DNA of 9,421 nucleotides from Treponema sp. (GTDB taxonomy: Bacteria > Spirochaetota > Spirochaetia > Treponematales > Breznakiellaceae). The first letter of the stretch is position 1. Each line of letters starts with the position of its first letter. The stretch is from positions 1-9,421 of the forward strand of contig JAITAN010000023.1 of assembly GCA_031284105.1 (NCBI GenBank), read 5' to 3'. The notes under the pieces are model-generated. The model was given only the letters and a program-made list of their open reading frames with translations, was not told the origin of the DNA and did not search any database. Positions 1 to 5,654 of this stretch are shown in pieces. The translations under genes were made by a program, and so were the position numbers.

Positions 1-3
1 TGA

Positions 4-111
4 TACAACGATATGTCAAGAATCAAGGACGAAAACCCGAAGAATATCAGAAAATACATGAGGGGAAGCGGCTTGAACCGTTTCCGTATCAGAATAAAGC
101 TTGAAGGTTAA
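4..111 (+). pseudogene. Short reading-frame remnant, possibly the tail of a lost gene
   Basis: A frame opens just after a TGA at 1-3 and closes with TAA at 109-111. The only useful ATG is at 13, giving 32 residues, and no ribosome binding site precedes it. The product is strongly basic and ends in RFRIRIKLEG, which reads like a genuine protein C-terminus rather than random translation. I do not recognise the family. Taken with the broken frames that follow, it is best read as the 3' end of a decayed gene whose body lies to the left of the window or has been lost. A chance ORF is also possible. Confidence 0.2.
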
Positions 112-285
112 AGATACCGGGCAAGCCCTGCGGTTGTTCATTTACGGAAGGATCACAGCCATGGAGGATGCAGCAAACCGCCCGGATAATCCGCAACAGT
201 TCCGGTTCAGCCATGGGTGCTATCTTTCCGGTGAAGAACATGAATATAGCATCGCACCGTCTTCCACCTCCCTTTCCAGACGTAG

Positions 286-590
286 GATTCGTATTCTATA
301 TCCGGCTTTGAACGAGCGGCGGACTTCGACAACTTGTATCGGGCGTTCTTGGACGCCCGTTGCGGGGCGGCGTGGAAAGAATCTGTCCAACGTTACGGCG
401 ACCGCATTCCGGAATACCGGAGAACGGGTGCGCAGAACGCATCCGTTCCCTCAAAGCCCTGCTTGCCGGCACGGATTATATCGCCGCCAAGATTGCGGGG
501 GGTTCGGCGACCGTCGAAGAGTATGCCGTGCAGATAGCCCAATGCCAAGCATGGCCGCGGGAAATCGCCGAACCGGAAACGGCACAATAG
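286..590 (+). pseudogene. Frameshifted remnant with reverse-transcriptase-like N-terminus and phage-like C-terminal segment
   Basis: Frame 1, open after a TAG at 283-285, encodes FERAADFDNLYRAFLDAR followed by AWKESVQRY. This resembles the N-terminal region of bacterial group II-intron or DGR-like reverse transcriptases, which typically read NLYxAFLxARRGKRxxxxV. The similarity fades after about 400. From about 436 the protein-like signal continues in frame 3 with ERIRSLKALLAGTDYIAAKIAG and then ATVEEYAVQIAQCQAW, stopping at 588-590. That second part resembles short coiled proteins found beside phage tail genes. The frame change, lack of a start codon and lack of a ribosome binding site argue for a decayed gene or a fusion of two fragments. 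The catalytic YxDD region of a reverse transcriptase is absent. Both family assignments rest on motif recall only. Confidence 0.35.
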
Positions 591-594
591 GTAA

Positions 595-861
595 ATCCGG
601 CGTTGCCGGATAAATATAACGGGCAGAGCCGCGGCAGACACTACCTGCCGGACAGGTGCTGCTAACACCTTCAGCGGAACGCCGATCCACCCGCCTACCG
701 CGCTTCGGGAAGGTGTCGAGCGGCACGGCCGGACGAGTATTGAACTGCGGATGGCGGGTCCAATGACCGGCAACAAACGGCAGAAGATCGAGGCGCCGAC
801 GGCTAACTACCCCATAGAGATACCACCGGAGAAAGAAGCGGTAACGGGAGAAGAGGAATAA
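595..861 (+). pseudogene. Protein-like fragment without a proper start, unknown function
   Basis: Frame 1 stays open from 595 to a TAA at 859-861. Its first ATG codons are at 751 and 763, deep in the frame, and neither has a ribosome binding site. The translated text includes RTSIELRMAGPMTGNKRQKI and ends in EKEAVTGEEE, an acidic tail like that of a real protein. I do not recognise it. It lies four bases after the stop of the preceding remnant, as in tightly packed phage genes, so both may derive from the same lost element. The opposite strand also has a long open frame here (about 451-948), but its product is full of Arg, Pro and Ser and looks like a GC-driven shadow. Confidence 0.25.
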
Positions 862-1407
862 AAAAGCGGGCTCCAACGGGGCTTTAAGCCGACTGAAGGC
901 GGCGGTAAATTCCAGTTTTACCGTTTGATGTGCCGTTGCTACAGGCATCTTCTCGTCCGCAAAATGGAGATTTTAATGCTGCCGCTACCATATCTTCCCA
1001 CTCATTAAAGTTTTTACTATATTATATCCACTTTTAGTATAATAACTCTAGAACAGACCATCCGACCATACATTGGCCGGTCACACTAATTTTAGGACCG
1101 GTTCCTAAAATGCGCTACGCATTCTCTCATCCAATCTTCTTATACCCTTGTAAGTATTTATTCGTTATATGACAGCGCATCTCTATAATCCCTCCGTTCA
1201 AGCACTCCAAACGCTTTCTATACAATGAAGGCACATTAGACCGGCTTGGTATCGTATACCGAAAACATAATCTATGGTGGCTTTTTCATCGGAACATTTC
1301 TGTTCAAACCAGAAAAAGTTATTCCGGGACCGCCATAAACAAGGGATAAGAAGTTTCGTAGGAATGGTATATAAAAATGCGCCTTGCAGAGCCGCAACGG
1401 GAAGATG
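862..1407. other. Gene-free AT-richer spacer downstream of ruvC
   Basis: I see no convincing gene. All six frames are broken into short pieces, and base composition becomes clearly more AT-rich than in the flanks (for example around 1000-1060). A minus-strand ATG near 995 opens about 34 codons, with a weak GGGAAG upstream and a TATAAT further up, but no similarity was recognised. The only distinct structure is a pair of adjacent palindromes at 1089-1123. No convincing intrinsic terminator for ruvC is visible. One weak hairpin just past its stop is not followed closely by a T tract. Confidence 0.5.
1089..1123. repeat. Two adjacent perfect inverted repeats
   Basis: ATTTTAGGA at 1089-1097 pairs with TCCTAAAAT at 1103-1111 across a five-base loop. 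AATGCG at 1109-1114 pairs with CGCATT at 1118-1123 across CTA. The two hairpins share bases 1109-1111, so on one strand they cannot fully form together. Neither is followed by a T tract, so this is not a standard terminator. It could be a protein-binding palindrome, the end of a decayed mobile element, or a switchable RNA fold. Confidence 0.45.
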
Positions 1408-1887
1408 CTACTGACGGATGGAGGTAAACGCGCAGCAAATCGCGGCGCCCAGCGCATCCGCCGCATGATTCGGCTTTGGAATGGCGTCAAGCCCCAGAAT
1501 AAAGCGCGCCATTTCCTGAACCTGTTCTTTTTCAGCGCGGGAAGTACCCACTACCGCCTGCTTGATAGCGTTGGGCGTAAATTCACGCACGGGTAATCCC
1601 GCTTCTGCAAGCGTCATGCACAATACGCCCCGCGCCTCGGCAACCGGAAACGCGCTTGTGATGTTCCGTCCAAAATAAAGGGTTTCAACGGCGGCTTCCA
1701 TCGGCTTCCATGTTTTGAGAACGTCTTCCAGCGTATCATGAATAAAAAGAAGCCGCTCTGTGAGCGGTTTATCGGAGAACGTTTCAATGCAACCGTGAGC
1801 CAGATAGCAGATATGCTGCATATCGGTTTCGATGATTCCCCAGCCCGTACTCGCCAAACCGGGATCAACGCCGATAATTCGATGCAT
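1408..1887 (-). CDS. ruvC: Crossover junction endodeoxyribonuclease RuvC
   Basis: This protein resolves Holliday junctions in recombinational repair, nicking two opposing strands as a dimer with the RuvAB branch-migration complex. It has 159 residues, close to the usual RuvC length. The RNase H-like catalytic residues are all visible: Asp8 in IIGVDPG, Glu68 in AAVETLYFG, and His141 with Asp144 in NHAADALGAA. His rather than Asp at the third position is found in many RuvC proteins, including that of Thermus. ITSAFPVAEARGVL is also typical. The ATG lies six bases after the yebC stop, and the only ribosome binding site candidate (GAAGAG-like) is inside the end of yebC, so translation is probably coupled. 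In many genomes ruvA follows; here the DNA downstream is gene-free. The identification is firm. Confidence 0.96.
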   Translation of the reverse strand: MHRIIGVDPGLASTGWGIIETDMQHICYLAHGCIETFSDKPLTERLLFIHDTLEDVLKTWKPMEAAVETLYFGRNITSAFPVAEARGVLCMTLAEAGLPVREFTPNAIKQAVVGTSRAEKEQVQEMARFILGLDAIPKPNHAADALGAAICCAFTSIRQ

Positions 1888-1893
1888 GTTTTT

Positions 1894-2634
1894 TTACTCT
1901 TCTTCTTCAAAACCTTCGGGCACTTCAATATTTGAATACACGTTTTGAACATCATCATTTTCTTCCAGCCGTTCGATGAGCCGCAGTACTTTCGCCGTGT
2001 CGTTGTTATTGAGGATTACCGGCGCTTCCGGGAGCATACTGATTTCTGCGCCGGTGGTTTCAATAGATGCCGCTTCCAGCGCTTTTACCACGGCTTCAAA
2101 GTCTTCTGCGGTCGAAGTAATTTCGATGATGCCGTCCGATTCAGAGACATCTTCCGCATTACCTTCGATAGCGGTTTCTTCAACCTTCTCAAGGGCGAAT
2201 TTCTCGCCGTCAACCGTGATGATACCCTTGCGGGTAAGAAGCCGCATAACCGACCCCGCTTTTGCCAATTCGGCGCCCGCACGGGTAAGAATATTACGCA
2301 CATCCGCGGCGGCTCTGTTACGGTTATCGGTAAGCACCTCAATAAGAAGCGCGGCTTCGCCGAGGCGGGCTTCGTAAGACAATTCTTCATAATTCACGCC
2401 TTCAAGTTCACCGGTTCCTTTTTTTATCGCATTAGCGATATTATCCTTCGGCATATTCGCACCGCGCGCTTTGAGAATAGCCGTACGCAACCTCGGGTTC
2501 CCTTCCGGATCGCCGCCTCCGATGCGTGCGGCAATAGTGATTTCTTTGATGAGCTTGGTAAACATTTGTCCGCGTTTTGCGTCCGCGGCGCCTTTCTTGT
2601 GTTTAATAGTCGCCCATTTACTGTGTCCCGACAT
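1894..2634 (-). CDS. yebC: YebC/PmpR-family protein (ribosome-associated or DNA-binding)
   Basis: The family was first described as transcriptional regulators. Later work ties members to relieving ribosome stalling at proline-rich stretches. The N-terminus MSGHSKWATIKHKKGAADAK is diagnostic, as are RGANMPKDNIANAIKKGTG and IEVLTDNRNRAAADVRN. The length of 246 residues is standard, and the three-domain plan is complete to an acidic tail, EGFEEEE. I chose the ATG at 2634 because it begins this conserved N-terminus and follows a strong AGGAGG (about 2641-2648); an in-frame codon at 2667 would add 11 unrelated residues. Two normally conserved segments differ: YEGYGPGG is replaced by YEARLGEA, and the usual GSVxxxF region reads GSVMRLLTRKG. 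The gene is first in a two-gene unit with ruvC. Confidence 0.96.
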   Translation of the reverse strand: MSGHSKWATIKHKKGAADAKRGQMFTKLIKEITIAARIGGGDPEGNPRLRTAILKARGANMPKDNIANAIKKGTGELEGVNYEELSYEARLGEAALLIEVLTDNRNRAAADVRNILTRAGAELAKAGSVMRLLTRKGIITVDGEKFALEKVEETAIEGNAEDVSESDGIIEITSTAEDFEAVVKALEAASIETTGAEISMLPEAPVILNNNDTAKVLRLIERLEENDDVQNVYSNIEVPEGFEEEE

Positions 2635-2747
2635 GGTATCTCCTCCTAACCTGTAATAAACGTGCAAAAATGAAAGAAACCAGCGATTTTCATATCATTC
2701 CTGCACATATTCTTAATAAATCCACCTGTTATGTGAATAATTGTTAT

Positions 2748-2776
2748 ATTATACTATAATTTATGGGAATAGTCAA
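2748..2776 (-). promoter_or_regulatory. Sigma-70 promoter for yebC-ruvC
   Basis: On the minus strand, TTGACT (2771-2776) is followed after exactly 17 bases by a perfect TATAAT (2748-2753). Transcription should begin near 2741, leaving a leader of about 107 bases before the yebC ATG. The leader is AT-rich, and I see no riboswitch-like fold in it. Confidence 0.8.
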
Positions 2777-2914
2777 CATGACGCGATGCCTCGTAAAGAA
2801 TCCGGCGGCGATCCGCAACGTATGAAAGAGAGGACAAAGACGGCGGAGGCACAAGAGGGATGCTATGGGTCATGCAAACCGCCATAGCAATCATCTACCC
2901 CCTGTTGTGGAGCC

Positions 2915-3022
2915 TTAATATATGTCTTGAAATAGACGGGTTTTGGATTTGACATGGCTTTCCTTGCGGATCGCCTTCAAAAATACTTCCCTGTGCAGAC
3001 TTCTGAAAACTATATTATTCAT
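2915..3022 (-). CDS. Possible 35-residue small protein, downstream member of an overlapping pair
   Basis: The ORF begins MNNIVFRSLHREVFLKAIRK and ends FQDIY; it is basic and of unknown function. It has a good ribosome binding site (AGGAAGGA, about seven bases before the ATG). Its ATG overlaps the TGA of the preceding tiny ORF in an ATGA arrangement at 3019-3022, as in translationally coupled operons. Against it are the very small size, the absence of any recognisable family and the lack of a clear promoter. It may be a genuine small protein, the 3' remnant of a larger gene, or chance. Confidence 0.22.
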   Translation of the reverse strand: MNNIVFRSLHREVFLKAIRKESHVKSKTRLFQDIY

Positions 3023-3084
3023 ATCACGTTCCTTCCTAACCGAAGCTTTGGAACAGGCTCGATTTTCTTTAATTTTACCGCCAT
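3019..3084 (-). CDS. Possible 21-residue small protein, upstream member of an overlapping pair
   Basis: The ORF reads MAVKLKKIEPVPKLRLGRNV plus one residue and is strongly basic. AAGGAAAG lies at a sensible distance before the ATG at 3084. The frame stays open upstream to ATG codons at 3126 and 3135, which would give up to 38 residues but have no ribosome binding site. The stop overlaps the next ORF's start. I do not recognise it. The two ribosome binding sites and the ATGA overlap are the only arguments for a real gene. Confidence 0.18.
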   Translation of the reverse strand: MAVKLKKIEPVPKLRLGRNVI

Positions 3085-3154
3085 AGCATCTTTCCTTTTG
3101 TTTGGGGCGTTGTTGATCGACACCATGCCGCCCATTTTTTTTGTCAAGCGGTTC

Positions 3155-3244
3155 TCCAAAGAGATGCGTATCTCTTTATAAAAAGATGCGGTTCATTTTG
3201 AAACGAGATGCGTATCTCTTTGGAAAAAGATGCGGTTCATTTTG
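3155..3244. repeat. 40-bp tandem duplication built on a palindrome
   Basis: The unit at 3161-3200 recurs at 3205-3244 with 38 of 40 bases identical and four bases between copies. Each unit starts with the palindrome GAGAT-GCGT-ATCTC. In the first copy it extends to AAAGAGAT/ATCTCTTT (3158-3177). The outermost arms, TCCAAAGAGAT (3155-3165) and ATCTCTTTGGA (3214-3224), are a perfect 11-base inverted pair. This suggests that one palindrome of about 26 bases was duplicated and then drifted. Two copies with a four-base gap do not make a CRISPR array. Confidence 0.85.
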
Positions 3245-3520
3245 CGGCGCTCTATGACCGCGCTCATACAAGCGCCCCATCTTTCTAATCCGGTTCGATT
3301 CTGCACCGGTGTTTGTCCCGTTCTTCCCGAACCAAGTTTTTGTCAAGCGGCAGGGAGGAGGACGTGGAAATTACCCCGAAATAAAGGAGAAAATCGGATC
3401 AAAGATACGGAATTATCTGTATTTCTATTTCAAGAAGAACCGGCGGCAGGGTTAATTCCGGTTTCATGCGCTATTGTTTTTCGGTGGATACATCTAAACT
3501 ACGGGTAAAATACGGAGTGA

Positions 3521-3606
3521 AGAGGAACCGGCAGTTACGCGGGTGCGGCAAGGCGCCGTATGACTCGACCCGCGTAACACACGCGCTGCGTGCGCCGGGT
3601 TCCTCT
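3521..3606 (-). repeat. Branched palindromic element behind the sugar-binding protein gene (dispersed repeat, copy 1)
   Basis: An outer stem pairs AGAGGAACCGGC (3521-3532) with 3594-3606, with one bulged base. Inside it are a perfect 11-base stem GTTACGCGGGT/ACCCGCGTAAC (3534-3544 with 3568-3578), itself enclosing CGGC/GCCG, and a smaller hairpin CACGC/GCGTG (3580-3592). The whole can fold as a branched, cloverleaf-like structure. The minus-strand sequence of the central stem matches positions 8466-8496 at 28 of 31 bases. There is no T tract, so this is not a classical terminator. A REP-like or MITE-like element that stabilises or ends the operon transcript is a reasonable inference. Confidence 0.75.
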
Positions 3607-3614
3607 GGTTATTT

Positions 3615-3641
3615 GCCCGCAACGCATTAGACGTCGCGGGC
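3615..3641 (-). terminator. Strong hairpin just after the transporter operon, possible terminator or 3'-end stabiliser
   Basis: On the minus strand a ten-pair stem starting GCCCGCGACG and ending CGTTGCGGGC, with one G-U pair and a seven-base loop, begins ten bases after the stop of the sugar-binding protein gene. It is followed by AAATAACC rather than a T tract, so intrinsic termination is doubtful. Protection of the transcript end is equally plausible. Confidence 0.4.
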
Positions 3642-3650
3642 TGTCAAAAC

Positions 3651-4601
3651 TTATTTGATTGCGTTTGCATTTTCCTTTGTTGCAACCGTTACGCCGGTAT
3701 CAATATCTTTCGGCGAAACAGCCTTGCCGCTGTAGGCGTCAACGCCGGCTTGCAGCCCCTGATAACCCATCTCATAAGGGTTCTGCACCATCGAGGCTTG
3801 CAAAATATCACGCTCAACCAGCGACTTTGTATCCGCCGACCAGTCAAAGCCGACTTCTTTAACCTCGCCCGCTAAACCTTTTTGAGCAATGGCGTTTCCA
3901 ACGCCTACCGTTGAGCCTTCATTACAGGCATAGAAACCGGCAAGGTCGGGATTTGCGGTAATAAAATCCAACGCAATATTCAGGGCCTTTGTTTTATCGC
4001 CATCGGAATACTGAGTGCCGACGATGGTAATGCCCGGATACTTTTTAGCGATTTGATCTTTGAAATCATTTTCGCGGGTCATCGTTGTTCCCGCTCCGGC
4101 TTGAGCGTTTACAATAGCGACTTTACCCGTTCCGCCGATTAGATTCGCCAGAGTATCCGCGGCTGTACGTGCAGCGGCTCCGTTATCCGTTGAAAAAAAT
4201 GCGTCATAATTCGATGTTGCAACTGATGAATCAATGATAATGACTTTGATCCCCGCCCTTTTTGCCCTTTCCACACCGGGCGAAAGCGCGTCTTTGTTAA
4301 GCGGCGCCAGCAAAATTACGTCTGATTTCTTGGTGATCGCATCTTCCACCATCTGAAGCTGAACCGCGGCATCAACTTTGCCCGGAGGCGCGTTGAACGT
4401 CAGTTCCACATTTCCAAGCTCATTCGCTTTTGCCTGAGCGCCTGCCCTTACCTTAAGCCAATGCTCATCAATCGAGTCCATAGTGATAAGCGTTACCTTG
4501 ATTTTACCGCTTGATTTTTCGGCGCCTCCGGTTGCCCACAGCGGAACCGAGAAGATAAGCGGCGCTGCCGCTACCAATAGTGTTAAAATCCTTCTTTTCA
4601 T
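3651..4601 (-). CDS. Periplasmic sugar-binding protein of a ribose-type ABC importer
   Basis: This is the substrate-capturing component (periplasmic binding protein type 1, RbsB/YtfQ-like family), which delivers sugar to the RbsA/RbsC-like proteins encoded just upstream. Residues 1 to about 23 form a signal peptide: a basic MKRR start, a hydrophobic core and a probable cut near LWA/TGG. There is no lipobox cysteine. The mature part has the family pattern: KVTLITMDSIDEHWLK, the DVILLAPLNKDAL strand, IIIDSS, FFSTDNG, GKVAIVNAQAGAGTTMTREN, CNEGST, EVGFDWSADT and VQNPYEMGYQG. The 316 residues are normal. A clear AAGGAG precedes the ATG. Lying last in the operon is less usual than lying first. The sugar cannot be fixed from sequence; ribose, another pentose or a hexose are all possible. 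Confidence 0.93.
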   Translation of the reverse strand: MKRRILTLLVAAAPLIFSVPLWATGGAEKSSGKIKVTLITMDSIDEHWLKVRAGAQAKANELGNVELTFNAPPGKVDAAVQLQMVEDAITKKSDVILLAPLNKDALSPGVERAKRAGIKVIIIDSSVATSNYDAFFSTDNGAAARTAADTLANLIGGTGKVAIVNAQAGAGTTMTRENDFKDQIAKKYPGITIVGTQYSDGDKTKALNIALDFITANPDLAGFYACNEGSTVGVGNAIAQKGLAGEVKEVGFDWSADTKSLVERDILQASMVQNPYEMGYQGLQAGVDAYSGKAVSPKDIDTGVTVATKENANAIK

Positions 4602-4631
4602 ACAATTCTCCTTGTAAAAAAAATTTATTTC

Positions 4632-4676
4632 GTAAACCTTTCGGTATACTTACCTTGTTAATCGGGCTATCAGCCC
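4632..4676 (-). promoter_or_regulatory. Two hairpins in the permease to binding-protein gap
   Basis: In the 75-base gap, GGGCT/AGCCC (4664-4676) folds immediately after the permease stop. It is followed by GTATACC-GAAA-GGTTTAC (4632-4649), a seven-position stem with one mismatch and a GNRA-type tetraloop. A run of eight Ts and the ribosome binding site come next on the minus strand. Such elements can block 3' exonucleases or partly attenuate transcription, adjusting binding-protein levels relative to membrane components. That role is inferred. Confidence 0.35.
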
Positions 4677-5642
4677 TTAATCTTTGCGTTTTATTTTGTC
4701 CAAAAAAACCGAACCCGCTATGACAAAACCGATCACAATTTTTTGGATAAACGGAGATACGCCGATAAGATTCAATCCGTTACGCAAAATACCAATGATA
4801 AAAGCGCCTATAAAGGTTCCGGCTATGGAACCTTCGCCGCCCAGCGTACTTGTACCGCCTATAACCGAAGAAGCCACCGCGTCCAGTTCATAGCCGTCGC
4901 CGGCCGCAGGCTGTGCGGAAACAATACGCGCAGCCATGATAAGCCCGGCAAAAGCCGCCAGCATCCCCGAAAACACATAAACCACTATCAATGTACGGTT
5001 CGTATTCACGCCGGAAAGCCTCGCCGCATCAAAATTGCTTCCAAGCGCATAGACATGACGCCCAAAAGTTGTTTTTGCAAGAATAAAAGCGAACAATACT
5101 ACCGCTAAAATCATCAGAATCACCGGAATTGGAATCGGACCTACTGAGTCAACGCCTATCACGGTAAAAGAGTTTGAAAGCCCTCCTATTGGGATACCCT
5201 GGGTCAGCGTTAGGCATACGCCGCGTACCGCCGTCATTGTACCCAGCGTTGCGATAAACGGCGGGATCTTTCCGTAGGTTGTGAATATGCCGTTTATTGC
5301 GCCGACCGCCGCGCCGCTCAATATGCCCAGCAGACCGGCAAGAAACACCGGCACGCCTGACATCATGGCCAGCGCCGCAATCATCCCCGAAAGCGCGATA
5401 TTAGAACCTATCGAAAGATCAATACCCGCGGTTATCATAACATAGGTTTGTCCAATCGCTATTATCGCAATTACCGCGGTTTGCGTAGCCACCGTAAGGA
5501 GGTTGCCCACCGTAAAAAAGTAAGGCCTCGCCAAAATTGAAAATACGATAAAAAGAAGGGCAAATCCGCTCAATGTTGAAAGCTGCTGTTTTAAGCCGCG
5601 TGAAACATTCAATTTTGGCAACGCAAGTTTTGTTATCTGCAT
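4677..5642 (-). CDS. rbsC: Ribose-type ABC transporter permease
   Basis: This inner-membrane channel subunit of a CUT2-family sugar importer probably acts as a homodimer with one two-domain ATPase. The 321 residues match the RbsC family length. Hydrophobic segments begin at about residues 25, 53, 80, 100, 172, 218, 255 and 300. Family motifs include GQTYVMITAGIDLSIGS (64-80), GKIPPFIATLGTM (124-136), YALGSNFDAARLSGVN (198-213) and GGTSTLGGEGSIAGTFIGA (262-280). The ATG follows AAAGGAAAA, which overlaps the stop of the upstream ATPase gene; the gap is 12 bases, indicating an operon with coupled translation. The symbol gives the family only; substrate specificity is unknown. Confidence 0.93.
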   Translation of the reverse strand: MQITKLALPKLNVSRGLKQQLSTLSGFALLFIVFSILARPYFFTVGNLLTVATQTAVIAIIAIGQTYVMITAGIDLSIGSNIALSGMIAALAMMSGVPVFLAGLLGILSGAAVGAINGIFTTYGKIPPFIATLGTMTAVRGVCLTLTQGIPIGGLSNSFTVIGVDSVGPIPIPVILMILAVVLFAFILAKTTFGRHVYALGSNFDAARLSGVNTNRTLIVVYVFSGMLAAFAGLIMAARIVSAQPAAGDGYELDAVASSVIGGTSTLGGEGSIAGTFIGAFIIGILRNGLNLIGVSPFIQKIVIGFVIAGSVFLDKIKRKD

Positions 5643-5654
5643 GATGCTTTTCCT

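Larger units (their letters stand above)
2777..3514. other. Gene-poor region between yebC-ruvC and the sugar transporter operon
   Basis: No gene of normal size is supported. Two plus-strand frames at 2954-3181 and 3230-3508 lack good ribosome binding sites and recognisable products, and they run across the repeats. The region contains an inverted repeat TGCTATGG (2861-2868) and CCATAGCA (2882-2889), two tiny overlapping minus-strand ORFs and a 40-bp tandem duplication, each listed separately. The 14-base string TTTTTGTCAAGCGG occurs twice, near 3138 and 3337. On the minus strand it contains a perfect TTGACA, but neither copy has a matching -10 box. Confidence 0.5.

Noticed and set aside
393..948. 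Long minus-strand open frames opposite the decayed segment
   Set aside because: Products are dominated by Arg, Pro, Ser and Cys with no motif or ribosome binding site, and they oppose the more protein-like plus-strand fragments.
1380..1400. Weak hairpin after ruvC (TTGCG/TGCAA) as a terminator
   Set aside because: The stem is only five pairs with one wobble, and the T run is too far from it.
1945..2649. 234-codon plus-strand ORF
   Set aside because: It lies entirely antisense to yebC, is rich in Phe and Arg, and has no start signal; it is a shadow of the real gene.
2954..3181. 75-codon plus-strand ORF with a hydrophobic middle
   Set aside because: It has no ribosome binding site or recognisable similarity, ends inside the tandem repeat, and opposes two ORFs with better translation signals.
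3155..3244. Tandem repeats as a mini CRISPR array
   Set aside because: Only two units with a four-base gap, no spacers of normal size and no cas genes.
3285..3315. GGTTCGATTC, resembling a tRNA T-loop
   Set aside because: The flanking bases do not form a five-pair T stem, and no acceptor, D or anticodon arms are found upstream.
3137..3350. Two TTGACA boxes within TTTTTGTCAAGCGG repeats as minus-strand promoters
   Set aside because: Neither has a -10-like hexamer 16 to 18 bases downstream.
3399..3467. 22-codon minus-strand ORF starting MKPELTLPPVLLEI
   Set aside because: It has no ribosome binding site and no coupling to a neighbour; chance is the simplest explanation.
3230..3508. 92-codon plus-strand ORF
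   Set aside because: It starts inside the second repeat copy, lacks a ribosome binding site and has no family resemblance.
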